The position numbers were made by a program, and so were the translations under genes. Positions 10,703 to 19,925 of a DNA stretch of 64,000 nt are shown in pieces (within the stretch, counting starts at the first letter, position 1; each line of letters opens with the position of its first letter). Below the pieces are notes generated by a model, which was given only the letters and a program-made list of their open reading frames with translations, did not search any database and was not told the origin of the DNA. The stretch lies in the NCBI RefSeq assembly GCF_015207005.2, contig NZ_JADEXS020000001.1, positions 8,145,001 through 8,209,000 on the forward strand. The letters are read 5' to 3'. The DNA is from Desmonostoc muscorum LEGE 12446 (GTDB taxonomy: Bacteria; Cyanobacteriota; Cyanobacteriia; Cyanobacteriales; Nostocaceae).

Positions 10703-12522
10703 GAAGTACAGCTGCGGTTGTTGTATCTGAAGAACAAGCTAGTAAGCAAGTCTCCACTCTAGGGCGCTTTTTGCAATACCTAAGACCCTATGGCAAAGAA
10801 ATTCCCATCGCCGTCACATTGGTATTGATTGGTGCTATTACCCAAGCAATTGGGCCATTCTTTCTTGGCTGGTCGATTGATAACCTGATTGCAAAAGGAA
10901 ATTTGCAGGGACTACTGCTGTTATTAGGGCTACTTGCGCTGAATTACGGAGTAGGTGTCTTGGCAATCCGGGGTCAAATTATTCGAGTCGGCTGGATTAT
11001 GCAGCGATTGTTGGCTCAACTCAGGCAAGACATTTTCATTAAAATCCAAAGTTTACCTCTGAGCTTTTTTGACCGTAGCGAAGCAGGCGATTTAATGAGC
11101 CGCTTGTTGAATGATGTCAATACCGTGAATCAAGCATTTGGGCTGACGATCGCCCAAATGCTGGGTAACACTTTCAGTTTAATCGGCATTGTGATTGCCA
11201 TGCTCTCAATTAATCTGCAACTTGGCTTGTTGAGCAATCTAGTAGTGCCACTGATGATTTTTACTACAAGCTTGTTTGCACGTTGGGCAAGATCCAGATT
11301 TCGCGTCACGCGACAAACCATTGGGGAGCTTTCCGCCAAGTTGGAAGAAGATATTGGTAGTGTGCGGGAAGCACAGGCATTTAATCGCGTACAGTCCAAC
11401 ATTGCAGAATTCGAGATTCTCAACGCCGCTAATCGTGATGCTAACGTCGAGGCTGTGGCAATTACTTCGGCCTTTTTACCGTCCATCGATTTTCTCAACA
11501 CACTAGCAACCGCAGCTGTGTTGGCTTATGGTGGTTATCTGGCGGTGACGGGACGTGCAACGGTAGGTGTGGTGACATCCTTTTTACTTTATGTACAGCA
11601 GTTCTTCCGCCCCATCCAAATTCTCAGCCAGTTTTACACCCAAGCTCAATCTGCATTCGCTGGACTAGAGCGAATTTTTCTGTTGCTGGATGAACCATCG
11701 CAACTTAAAGATGCCCCTGATGCTACTGAAATGCCACCCATTCAAGGTGAAGTAAGATTTGAGAATGTTAAATTTGGCTACAATCCTGACCAACTGGTTC
11801 TCAAAGGGGTAAATTTACATGCTTATCCAGGGCAGATGGTTGCCTTAGTAGGGGGAACGGGTTCGGGAAAAACTACGATCATTAACTTGATTTTGCGCTT
11901 CTACGATGTATCCAGTGGTGCAGTTAAAATTGATGACATTGATGTGCGTAGTATTACTCAAGCAAGTCTACGGCGTCAGATTGGTATCGTCCTGCAAGAC
12001 AATATTTTATTTAGTGGCACCGTTGCAGAAAACATCGCCTTTGGCTGTCCCTATGCTAGCCAAGCTGATATCGAAGGAGCTGCACACGCGGCGAATGTCC
12101 ATGAATTTATTACCTCACTACCACAGGGCTATACAACTCGATTGGGTGAAAAAGGCGCTCCCCTGAGTCAGGGACAACGGCAACTCATCAGTATTGCTCG
12201 TGCGGTGTTAATTAATCCCCGAATTCTCATACTTGATGAAGCGACTAGCAGCATCGATACCCGCACAGAAGCGCTAGTACAAACTGCGATCGCCCGCTTG
12301 CTGCAAGGTCGTACTAGTTTCGTAATTGCCCACCGCCTCAGTACAGTTACTCAGGCAGATAAAGTGTTAGTGATTCAACAAGGACAAATTGTAGAGCAGG
12401 GAACTCACGCAGAACTCATCGATCAACAGGGTGTTTATGCGAACCTCTATGCCCTGCAATTGGGTGCAGCAGACATGGTAAAAGGGAGTGGGGGAGATGA
12501 GGGAGATGAGGGAGACAAATGA
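10699..12522 (+). CDS. ABC exporter subunit B (heterodimer half, catalytic Glu present)
   Basis: This 607-residue partner of the preceding gene has the same plan: membrane domain (about 35-330), then ATPase domain (about 355-595). Walker A is GGTGSGKTT (Lys391) and Walker B LILDEATSS carries the catalytic Glu514. Its signature is LSQGQRQ instead of LSGGQ. In heterodimeric exporters the degenerate site pairs one subunit's Walker motifs with the other's signature, so the Asp in subunit A and the altered signature here form one impaired site and leave one competent site. The C-terminal tail GDEGDEGDK is encoded by a short tandem repeat. Its TGA overlaps the next start. Confidence 0.93.
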   Translation: MRSTAAVVVSEEQASKQVSTLGRFLQYLRPYGKEIPIAVTLVLIGAITQAIGPFFLGWSIDNLIAKGNLQGLLLLLGLLALNYGVGVLAIRGQIIRVGWIMQRLLAQLRQDIFIKIQSLPLSFFDRSEAGDLMSRLLNDVNTVNQAFGLTIAQMLGNTFSLIGIVIAMLSINLQLGLLSNLVVPLMIFTTSLFARWARSRFRVTRQTIGELSAKLEEDIGSVREAQAFNRVQSNIAEFEILNAANRDANVEAVAITSAFLPSIDFLNTLATAAVLAYGGYLAVTGRATVGVVTSFLLYVQQFFRPIQILSQFYTQAQSAFAGLERIFLLLDEPSQLKDAPDATEMPPIQGEVRFENVKFGYNPDQLVLKGVNLHAYPGQMVALVGGTGSGKTTIINLILRFYDVSSGAVKIDDIDVRSITQASLRRQIGIVLQDNILFSGTVAENIAFGCPYASQADIEGAAHAANVHEFITSLPQGYTTRLGEKGAPLSQGQRQLISIARAVLINPRILILDEATSSIDTRTEALVQTAIARLLQGRTSFVIAHRLSTVTQADKVLVIQQGQIVEQGTHAELIDQQGVYANLYALQLGAADMVKGSGGDEGDEGDK

Positions 12523-13052
12523 CAAAAGTTATACTCTATATTGCAACTAGTTTGGATGGCTACATTGCTCGTAGCGATGGAGGAATTGATTGGTTATCTA
12601 TTGTTGAGGCTCAAGGAGAAGATTACGGTTATGCTGCTTTCTACGAATCGATTGATGCTATTGTTTTGGGTAGCAAGACATATGAGCTAGGCCTTAGTTT
12701 CGGCGAGTGGCCTTATCCGAAAAAGAAATGTTTCGTTTTCACCCAACGACACCTCAAATCTGACCGTGAGGACGTTGTATTTGTTTCCGACACAGTGAAC
12801 CACGCATTAGCAAGTATAGAAGCGCAAGGCTTTAAAAATATCTGGTTAGTTGGTGGTGGAGCGTTAATTAATTCGTTTCTTGGGCACAGCTTGATTGACG
12901 AATATATTATTTCAACTATTCCAATTATTTTAGGTGATGGTATACGCCTTTTTCCACCACCTAGCCCCGAAGAAAAGTTGGAGCTTATTCACTCAAAACA
13001 ATATCCAAGTGGATTACTTCAAGCACATTACAGACGAAAACAGAACATTTAA
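12519..13052 (+). CDS. RibD C-terminal/dihydrofolate-reductase-like protein
   Basis: The 177-residue product belongs to the DHFR-like RibD_C fold (YyaP/YwjB type): it opens KVILYIATSLDGYIARSDGGIDWL, has DAIVLGSKTYE and KCFVFTQR strands, and the NADPH-binding IWLVGGGALINSFL. Such proteins are presumed NAD(P)H-dependent reductases, and most are uncharacterised. Its ATG overlaps the stop of the exporter B gene (ATGA), so it is cotranscribed. A functional link to the transporter is not evident. The length is complete for the family. Confidence 0.88.
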   Translation: MTKVILYIATSLDGYIARSDGGIDWLSIVEAQGEDYGYAAFYESIDAIVLGSKTYELGLSFGEWPYPKKKCFVFTQRHLKSDREDVVFVSDTVNHALASIEAQGFKNIWLVGGGALINSFLGHSLIDEYIISTIPIILGDGIRLFPPPSPEEKLELIHSKQYPSGLLQAHYRRKQNI

Positions 13053-13153
13053 AAATGTATAATTCATAATTCATAATTTAGAGTAATTTGAGTGCTATCA
13101 GAGCAATCAAACCCTTTTTAATTACGAATTACGAATTACGAATTACAAATTAA
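13053..13153. repeat. Short tandem heptamer-type repeats between convergent genes
   Basis: Between the convergent reductase and thioredoxin genes lie TTCATAA units (about 13060-13080) and ATTACGA units (about 13121-13150). The period is 7, as in the short tandem repeats of heterocystous cyanobacteria. No clear terminator hairpin was found. Confidence 0.7.
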
Positions 13154-13492
13154 CTAAAGAAGCTTGTCAATAGCGTTGGTGAACTGCTCGTAAGGAGAAA
13201 CTCCGACGATAGTTTCTGCTAAAACACCATCTTTGAAAATTAAAACTGCTGGAATGCTGCGAAGACCAAATTTTTTGAAGATTGGCTTGTTGTTGTCAAC
13301 ATCTACCTTAACAACTTTCGCACGACCTTTGTATTCTTCGGCGAGTTGATCCATTAACGGACTAATCAGGCGACAGGGACCACACCAAGTAGCAGTAAAG
13401 TCAACAACAACAACTTGCTCTTCACTTCCATTTAAAACAACATCAAATTCGCTTTCTTCAACGTAAGCAACTATGTGAGTATCAGTAGACAT
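13154..13492 (-). CDS. trxA: Thioredoxin
   Basis: This 112-residue cytoplasmic protein reduces disulfides on target proteins, receiving electrons from thioredoxin reductases. The active site is WCGPC with Cys37 and Cys40, preceded by VVVDFTAT; the cis-proline loop RSIPAVLIFKDG is present. Length and motifs are those of a single-domain thioredoxin. The symbol trxA is generic, since cyanobacteria carry several paralogs and I cannot assign the exact type. It is transcribed alone on the minus strand, convergent with the ABC operon. Confidence 0.94.
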   Translation of the reverse strand: MSTDTHIVAYVEESEFDVVLNGSEEQVVVVDFTATWCGPCRLISPLMDQLAEEYKGRAKVVKVDVDNNKPIFKKFGLRSIPAVLIFKDGVLAETIVGVSPYEQFTNAIDKLL

Positions 13493-13897
13493 GTTTTAAG
13501 TCTCCAATCTAAAACTAAAATTTGATTACAAAGCTGACTATACAAACTATACTTTGTTATGTCTATCAGGCTGACTAATTTCCTAAATTGGGAAATCACC
13601 GCAGGAGCGTCATATGATGTTTGGTTGAAGACTGATTATTAGGACTGACGCGGGGACACGGGGACGCTCTTACGCGGAGAGATTTTAATAATAAGAATTT
13701 CCGAACTATCACATCATGTGGAAAAACCAGGTCTTTGAAGACGCGATAAATCGCGTCTCTACATGAGGGTTTTGGGTAGAAGGGATGGGACGGCTACGCG
13801 AACGAGCAACACAATCATGGCTGTACAATTAGTAGCAAGTTTTTCATCATTGAGTGGCGATGAGGCTTTCTTCCTCTACTCAGCAACGCTGATGTTT
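13493..13897. other. Intergenic region with a dispersed palindrome
   Basis: No gene is credible here. At 13740-13757 GACGCGAT-AA-ATCGCGTC is a perfect 8-bp-arm palindrome followed by TCTACA. The same unit recurs at 19926-19943. A frame running through this region to 14122 on the plus strand is only the antisense of the Pro/Thr repeat of the adjacent kinase. Confidence 0.7.
13740..13757. repeat. Dispersed hairpin repeat, copy 1
   Basis: GACGCGAT AA ATCGCGTC is a perfect palindrome apart from its 2-nt centre, followed by TCTACA. A second copy lies at 19926-19943 with the same 3' flank. It resembles the repetitive extragenic palindromes that are common in Nostoc genomes. Confidence 0.75.
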
Positions 13898-16075
13898 TTA
13901 ATTTTTATTACTCTGGGGCGTCACCTCAGGACTAGGCGTCGGTGTAGGTTCAGGTGTGGGGGTTTCTGTGGGAGTTGGTGTGGGAGTTGGTGTGGGAGTT
14001 TCTGTAGGAGTTTCTGTAGGAGTTGGTGTGGGGGTTGGTGTTTCCGTAGGCGTTGGTGTTGGAGATGCAGGTGGGATGGGAGTTTGGGCTGTAATGGTGA
14101 GTTGATAATCTATCGGTTTTGATGCTGTGGAAACAATGACAAACTCATAAAAACCCTTTTCTGGTAATTTACTTGATAAAGTACGCCGGGTAGAATCTTC
14201 TAAAAGTTTGATTTTTCCTGAGGGTGAGTAGACTGATAATAAAACTTGGGAATTTGCTTGTAGCTTCAATTCCATAGATTGGTCTTTAGCAAGTTCAGCA
14301 ATAAAAACTTTACCAGCAGCAGGTTGAAGAGTTCCGCTGACTGTTTTGCTGGTAGCACCCACATCGAAGACAAGTTTCTGGAAAGCACTACCAGCCAAGA
14401 TAGCACTGAGTTTATCACTCACAAACCCGTACCAAACTTGTCCAATGGGCTGATCTGCAAAGTTTTTACCTCTTTGCTCAGGGAATACACTTAAAAATGC
14501 TGCATCACCCAAATCGTACAAAGAACGACTACCAACGTTAATGCGGTTGACTTCGACTTTCCAGCGATCGCGTTCAGCAGTTGTATAAGTTCCCAGTTGT
14601 CGGCGGGAATTGGAACTCAGTGGTGCAAGCTTTTCTAGCAATTCTGAAGCTGTTTTATCCCATTCTGCCCGCAAACTCTCATCTTCAGAACCATTGCTGA
14701 GAGTCCGTCCTCGTAAACTGGGATTTTTGTCCCAAAAAACTTGATTCACCAAGTTAATGTAGAACCTCTCATCAATACCCAACTGTTGACGGCGATCGCT
14801 TAATCTTTGTTTACGCTGGCGTTCGGCTGGTGAGTATTGCGCTAAGGGATCGACTGGCTGGTTACTGGTTGGGATTGGGCTGGGTGTAGGGCTAGGTTCA
14901 ACTCCTCCTCGATCGCGGTTGCTACTGACTCCCCAAAAAATTAATCCGGCTGTACCAACTGCTATCAGTGCTGCGAGGAATGTTTTTGTTGGTGTCCATT
15001 GGGAAGGAGATGAGGGGGATGAGGGAGATGAGGGGGGTGGAGGGGAGACAGCGACGGTGGCGGATGTGGGTTGTGGTGGGGCGGGAGTGGGGTATTGAGT
15101 GGGGGGATAGCTTGGTGGAGGCGGGTTGAGGGCTTGGAGTATTTGACGGGCTGATTGATAGCGATCGCTTGGTCTGGCAGATAGCATTTTATCTATTACT
15201 TGTCCTAAAAGGGGACTCAGGCTAACTTCTCGTCGCCATTGCCAGGTTAAATTATAAGTATCAATTAATTCTTGGGGTAGCTTACCTGTCAGTAAAACCA
15301 ACACTGTTGCTGCCAAGGCATACAAGTCACTGTGGGGAGACACTAACCCAGTTTGCATCTGTTCTGGGGGAGCAAATCCTACTTTACCTAATAGGGTTGG
15401 TGATGGGGAAGATGCCATTCCACCAGGTTGATAATATTGGGAAGCTACAGTTGCTACTACCTGTTTGACACCGCCAAAATCAATTAATACTGGTAGTTGG
15501 TCAACGGTGCGAAGGATTAAATTATCTGGAGAAATATCTCGATGAATTACACCTAGTGAGTGGATGTACTCCAACACTGGCAAAATTTGCTGCAATAATT
15601 GGCGCACTTCGGCTTCTGTAAAGCGCGAACCTTGCTTTGTTTTGGCATTTAATAAAGAGTTGTAAGTTTCCCCTTCTACATAATCTTGCACTAAAAACAG
15701 ATATTCTCTACCCTGTAAGTTAGTGCGAAGCAGTTCGCGGAAACGGGGAATTTGGGGATGTTGCAATTTATAGAGAACACTCGCTTCTCTTTCAAAAAGT
15801 TCTTCAGCTTTTTCCACAACGTAAGCGGTTTGGACTTGGGGGGAAAATTCCTTTAAAACACAAAGTTCGCGGAAACGGTTAACATCTTCAGCTAAATAAG
15901 TGCGTCCAAAGCCACCTTGACCGATTTGACGGACAATCACATAGCGATCGCCTAAAGTTAATCCTGCTTGTATACCATAACTCATGGGCGTATCCAATAA
16001 CTTCTCACCACACTGGAGACAAAAGCGACTACTTGGGGAATTTTCATGTCCTTTAGAACAATATAATTTAGTCAT
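13898..16075 (-). CDS. Membrane Ser/Thr protein kinase with zinc ribbon and Pro/Thr-rich tail
   Basis: The protein opens with a zinc ribbon (LYCSKGHENS, then CLQCGEKL), followed by a Hanks-type kinase: GQGGFGRTY nucleotide loop, LKEF lysine, HRDISPDN with catalytic Asp180, and IDFGG metal site. A Pro/Ser linker and one membrane helix (around 365-385) lead to an outside region that shares RRQQLGIDERFY, LRGRTL and RRQLGTYTT blocks with the neighbouring kinase. A further domain and a (TP)n-rich tail end the protein. A longer frame begins at 16096, but those seven extra codons are translated CCCTATG repeats; ATG 16075 matches the paralog's start. Targets are unknown. Confidence 0.9.
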   Translation of the reverse strand: MTKLYCSKGHENSPSSRFCLQCGEKLLDTPMSYGIQAGLTLGDRYVIVRQIGQGGFGRTYLAEDVNRFRELCVLKEFSPQVQTAYVVEKAEELFEREASVLYKLQHPQIPRFRELLRTNLQGREYLFLVQDYVEGETYNSLLNAKTKQGSRFTEAEVRQLLQQILPVLEYIHSLGVIHRDISPDNLILRTVDQLPVLIDFGGVKQVVATVASQYYQPGGMASSPSPTLLGKVGFAPPEQMQTGLVSPHSDLYALAATVLVLLTGKLPQELIDTYNLTWQWRREVSLSPLLGQVIDKMLSARPSDRYQSARQILQALNPPPPSYPPTQYPTPAPPQPTSATVAVSPPPPSSPSSPSSPSQWTPTKTFLAALIAVGTAGLIFWGVSSNRDRGGVEPSPTPSPIPTSNQPVDPLAQYSPAERQRKQRLSDRRQQLGIDERFYINLVNQVFWDKNPSLRGRTLSNGSEDESLRAEWDKTASELLEKLAPLSSNSRRQLGTYTTAERDRWKVEVNRINVGSRSLYDLGDAAFLSVFPEQRGKNFADQPIGQVWYGFVSDKLSAILAGSAFQKLVFDVGATSKTVSGTLQPAAGKVFIAELAKDQSMELKLQANSQVLLSVYSPSGKIKLLEDSTRRTLSSKLPEKGFYEFVIVSTASKPIDYQLTITAQTPIPPASPTPTPTETPTPTPTPTETPTETPTPTPTPTPTETPTPEPTPTPSPEVTPQSNKN

Positions 16076-16184
16076 AGGGCATAGGGCATAGGGCATAGGG
16101 CTTTGGTTATTCTTTCTCCCCCTGCCTCCCCTGCTCCCCCTGCCTCCCCTGCTCCCTCATCTCCCTCATCTCCCTCATCTCCCG
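16076..16184. repeat. Tandem repeats between the two kinase genes
   Basis: Three or more copies of the heptamer AGGGCAT (16076-16100) are followed by pyrimidine-rich units such as CTCCCTCAT (about 16150-16180). They form most of the gap between the paralogous kinase genes. No promoter is obvious, so the two genes may be cotranscribed. Confidence 0.75.
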
Positions 16185-17882
16185 CTACTTGCCAGATTGT
16201 ACTTTACTAATTTGATCGGCTGCGATCGCATACCAAATTTGACCGAAAGTTTGTTGATTCAGTTTCCCACGCTGCTGACCAGGAAACAACCGATCAAATT
16301 TTTCATTTGTTTCTTTGTTCAACTGACTAATTGTATAGTCTCCGAATTCACCCGATCGCGCTTGTCGTCTCCATCTTTCGTAATCTTGTGTGGTGTAATT
16401 CCCCAGCTTCCGACGCGCTGCTGTACCGAGGTTAGCTTGTTCTATTTTATTTAAAAATTCGTCTCCGATACTGTACCATTCATCCCGAAAACGAGCATCT
16501 TCAGGTTTAGATGTGAGGGTACGTCCCTTTAATTGGGAATTTTTTGTATAAAATGAATCGTCTACGAAGCGTGTAAAAAATCCTTCGGAAATTTCTAGCT
16601 GTTGGCGGCGACTGATAAGTTGCTCAAGCTTGCCACTTGTATTTCGATCGCTGACTGGTTTCCCGCTAGGATTGGGTAATTGGGGAATTTGCGGTAATGA
16701 AATTGATGGAATGGTGATTGAAGATACGCCACGAATCACTGCGTTTACCACCGCCCAAGCACCTGCACCAGTTAAGACAACTAAAGCGGTGCCGCCCAGA
16801 CTCATGACAAAAGGACGAATCCAAACGGGGAAAGATGCCGGTTTAGTAATTGCTTGGGTTCTATTCTGGAATCTACTAACAATAGCACTGGCGCCTTGTC
16901 TTCCAGGAGCAACTACCATCGTCTTAATCTTGGTAATATAATTAGCTGGTGGTTTGGTAGCATTTGGCGATGGTAAATCTTTGAGGACTTGCTCGGCTCG
17001 TTGATAGCGATCGCTCGGTTTATAAGCCAGCATCTTTTTTAACACAGACTCCAGTTTGGGACTCACTTGGATTTGCTTGCCCCAGTACCAAATTCCCTGA
17101 TAGCTGTCGTATAATTTTTGCGGTTCTTGCCCCGTCAGTAACACCAATGCGGTTACCGCTAAAGAGTATAAATCACTACTGAAAAATGCCTTTCCTTGCC
17201 GTAGCTGTTCTTCTGGAGCATAACCTTTTTTACCAAGCAAAGTGTTATTCCCAACCAACTGAGTGCGCCAAAAACCTTGAGAAGCTGGCAATTGCTTGAC
17301 GCCACCAAAATCAATCAACACTGGGAGGTTATCAGAACGCCGCCAAATTAAATTATCGGGAGAGATATCACGGTGAACTACATCTTGTGAGTGGATGTAA
17401 GATAAAACTGGTAAAATCTGTTGCAGTAGGGTAATTACTTCCTCTTCACTAAAAGCTTTTCCTTGACTGCGACGCTGTTCTAATAACTGGTCAAAATTGT
17501 TACCATCTACATAATCTTGGACTAAAAAGAAAAAATCTTTAGTACCTATGTTGACTTGCAGCGAACTGTGAAAACGGGGAATTTGAGAATGCTGGAGTTT
17601 TTTCAGGACATTGGCTTCTCGTTCAAATAATTCTTTAGCTTTTTGTAAATCTTGTTTTTCTTGTACTTGGGGTGCAAATTCCTTCAGCACACAGGTTTGA
17701 TGGGATTTATTTTTATCCTGGGCCAAATAAGTGCGTCCAAAGCCACCCTGGCCTAGTTGACGTATGATTTTATAGCGATTATCTATAACCTGCCCCACAG
17801 CAAGAGGTAATGGTTCACCGCAAAGGGTACAAAAACGGTTGCCATTATCATTCGTGTGTTGTTTGCTGCAATAGACCTGCAT
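16185..17882 (-). CDS. Membrane Ser/Thr protein kinase with zinc ribbon, paralog of the downstream kinase
   Basis: The layout matches the downstream gene: zinc ribbon (VYCSKQHTN, then CTLCGEPL), kinase domain with GQGGFGRTY, LKEF, HRDISPDN (Asp172) and IDFGG, a membrane segment around 355-385, then the shared outside domain (RRQQLEISEGFF, LKGRTL, RRKLGNYTT, FGQIWYAIA). It lacks the second outside domain and the Pro/Thr tail of its paralog. The longest frame begins with TTG at 17891; ATG 17882 is preferred because it aligns with the paralog's start. The pair is a likely tandem duplication. The outside domain may sense an envelope signal, which is inference. Confidence 0.9.
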   Translation of the reverse strand: MQVYCSKQHTNDNGNRFCTLCGEPLPLAVGQVIDNRYKIIRQLGQGGFGRTYLAQDKNKSHQTCVLKEFAPQVQEKQDLQKAKELFEREANVLKKLQHSQIPRFHSSLQVNIGTKDFFFLVQDYVDGNNFDQLLEQRRSQGKAFSEEEVITLLQQILPVLSYIHSQDVVHRDISPDNLIWRRSDNLPVLIDFGGVKQLPASQGFWRTQLVGNNTLLGKKGYAPEEQLRQGKAFFSSDLYSLAVTALVLLTGQEPQKLYDSYQGIWYWGKQIQVSPKLESVLKKMLAYKPSDRYQRAEQVLKDLPSPNATKPPANYITKIKTMVVAPGRQGASAIVSRFQNRTQAITKPASFPVWIRPFVMSLGGTALVVLTGAGAWAVVNAVIRGVSSITIPSISLPQIPQLPNPSGKPVSDRNTSGKLEQLISRRQQLEISEGFFTRFVDDSFYTKNSQLKGRTLTSKPEDARFRDEWYSIGDEFLNKIEQANLGTAARRKLGNYTTQDYERWRRQARSGEFGDYTISQLNKETNEKFDRLFPGQQRGKLNQQTFGQIWYAIAADQISKVQSGK

Positions 17883-18339
17883 GGTGCCCAAGGATGAATT
17901 AAGGTTTTATTTAATGACTACAACGAGCGTATACTTGTTTTCGGATATCTTACCAAACGTTCGGTGTAAGGTGTTGCTATCCTAAGGAATATTGATTAAA
18001 TAGAGACTAATGCTTTTGTATACTTATTTACTAGCTTAAAAAATCAAAATAACCAAGTAAAAAGTAAAGATAAGGATAAGTTCAATATTTTTTTTGGCTT
18101 TTGCCTTTTAGCTTTTTATTTGCAAGTAACGGTGTTAGTTTGACCTTGCCGATTTTAGATTTTACATTATTTCGGTCTACTCCCTGTCCCTACTGGGCGG
18201 AACAAATCCACAATCGTTCAACTGAGTGAAGTCGAAGTCCAAAATTTAAAATCATAATGCCCCTTACCCTTGTGGTTGGGGTTCAATCCAAAATCCAAAA
18301 TTTAAAATCCAAAATTATTTGACTTCAAAATTAAGCATC
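17883..18339. other. Intergenic region with ATCCAAA heptamer repeats
   Basis: This divergent region holds no gene I can support. From about 18280 to 18316 it contains several copies of ATCCAAA/AATTTAAA, the same heptamer that is translated at the N-terminus of rimM (63228-63260). The rest is A/T-rich and probably holds promoters for both flanking genes. Confidence 0.6.
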
Positions 18340-19890
18340 ATGAACTGTAAATCACAAAGCCAGCGAGCAATTAAAGCATTTGAAGATTTTCTTTCTACTC
18401 CTCTAGAAACTCAACTGCAACGACATCTCAACACTGAAAGTTCAGTAGCTTTGACTTTATTTCACGATGTGGCGGCTAACGTACCCGCCTACAAGGCTTT
18501 TTTAGCAGAAAGAGAAATTAATCCTGGGAGTATTCAAAGCTTGGAGGACTTTCAAAAACTTCCAGCGATCGCTAAAGAAAATTATATACTGCATTATCCC
18601 TTAGCTGACTTGTGCCGCAACGGACAACTCCAAGGGTGCGATATGATAGCCGCTTCCTCTGGTTCCAGTGGTAAACCCACATTTTGGCCTCGTTTTTTCA
18701 CAGATGAACTCCAAATCGCCACACGTTTTGAACAGATTTTTCACGATAGTTTTTATACAGACACTAGACGTACTCTAGCTGTGATTTGTTTCACCTTGGG
18801 TACTTGGGTAGGTGGAATGTTCACCACTAATTGCTGTCGCTATCTTGCGAGTAAAGGTTATCCCCTGACTGTAATCACTCCCGGTAACAACAAAAAAGAA
18901 ATATTGCGAGTTGTGCAAGAGTTGGGTTCGACTTTTGAGCAAGTGGTACTTTTGGGATATCCGCCATTTTTGAAAGATGTCATTGATACTGGAATTGCTC
19001 GTGGTGTGGAGTGGCAGCAATATCAGATTAAATTTGTCATGGCGGGAGAAGTATTCAGCGAAGAATGGCGCAGTTTGGTTGGTAAACGAGTTGGTTCAGA
19101 AAATCCCTGCTATGATTTTGCATCCCTTTACGGCACTGCGGATGCGGGAGTTTTGGGCAATGAAACGCCGTTAAGTATTTGTATTCGTCGTTTTTTGGCA
19201 GAGAATCCCGACGCAGCTAAAGCTTTGTTTGGGGAATCGCGTTTACCGACGTTAGTGCAGTACGATCCTTGCAGCCGCTTTTTTGAAGTTCAAGATGGCG
19301 CATTGCTATTTTCTGGAGATAACGGTGTTCCATTGGTGCGTTATGACATCTTGGATACTGGCGGCATCATTAGTTATGATGCCATGCTGGAATTTTTAGC
19401 CAAATGGGGATTTCATCCTGTTGCAGAGTTACAGAATCAGAATTCAGAATTCAGAATTCAGAATTCAGAATTAAGCACTCAGAAGTTACCTAGAGGTATT
19501 CATCAGCTACCTTTTGTTTATGTCTTCGGACGTTCTAATTTTACAGTTTCCTACTTTGGCGCGAATATTTATCCAGAAAATGTGACGGTGGGATTAGAAC
19601 AACCAGTGATTCAAGAATGGGTGACGGGTAAGTTTGTGTTGCAGGTGAAAGAAGATGCAGACAAAAACCGATTTTTATCTGTGGTTGTGGAGTTAGCACC
19701 AGGGGTAGAAGGTAGTGAAGATCGAAGAGAAGCGATCGCATCTTCTATTCTTTCACAACTGCTACGTCTCAATAGTGAGTTTGCTAATTATGTTCCCGCT
19801 GAATATCAAACACCACAGGTTGCATTAGCGCCAATGGGGGATGTTGAATATTTTCCTATTGGGGTGAAGCATCGTTATACGCGTAAATAG
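18340..19890 (+). CDS. PaaK/CapK-like AMP-dependent adenylating enzyme
   Basis: The protein (516 residues from ATG 18340) resembles phenylacetate-CoA ligase/CapK family enzymes, which activate a carboxylate with ATP. Visible motifs are the phosphate-binding AASSGSSGKPTFW, SLYGTADAGVLG for adenylate binding, GVPLVRYDILDTGG, and a C-terminal part with FGRSNFTVSYFGANIYPENV. The substrate cannot be named. A longer frame starts at TTG 18319, but ATG 18340 is more plausible. Between the N- and C-terminal subdomains a heptamer array (19432-19472) is translated as QNQNSEFRIQNSE, a likely in-frame expansion in a loop. It stands alone between divergent and convergent genes. Confidence 0.85.
   Translation: MNCKSQSQRAIKAFEDFLSTPLETQLQRHLNTESSVALTLFHDVAANVPAYKAFLAEREINPGSIQSLEDFQKLPAIAKENYILHYPLADLCRNGQLQGCDMIAASSGSSGKPTFWPRFFTDELQIATRFEQIFHDSFYTDTRRTLAVICFTLGTWVGGMFTTNCCRYLASKGYPLTVITPGNNKKEILRVVQELGSTFEQVVLLGYPPFLKDVIDTGIARGVEWQQYQIKFVMAGEVFSEEWRSLVGKRVGSENPCYDFASLYGTADAGVLGNETPLSICIRRFLAENPDAAKALFGESRLPTLVQYDPCSRFFEVQDGALLFSGDNGVPLVRYDILDTGGIISYDAMLEFLAKWGFHPVAELQNQNSEFRIQNSELSTQKLPRGIHQLPFVYVFGRSNFTVSYFGANIYPENVTVGLEQPVIQEWVTGKFVLQVKEDADKNRFLSVVVELAPGVEGSEDRREAIASSILSQLLRLNSEFANYVPAEYQTPQVALAPMGDVEYFPIGVKHRYTRK
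19432..19472 (+). repeat. TCAGAAT heptamer array inside a coding sequence
   Basis: Four perfect TCAGAAT units (19444-19471) follow two shortened CAGAAT units. The array lies inside the PaaK-like gene and keeps its frame open, adding about 13 Gln/Asn/Ser-rich residues. Confidence 0.9.
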
Positions 19891-19925
19891 TAGTACTAGG
19901 CGCGATGAATCACATACAAGAAGAA

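Noticed and set aside
13763..14122. 119-codon plus-strand frame rich in Cys, Arg and Gly.
   Set aside because: It is the antisense of the Pro/Thr repeat region of the kinase gene.
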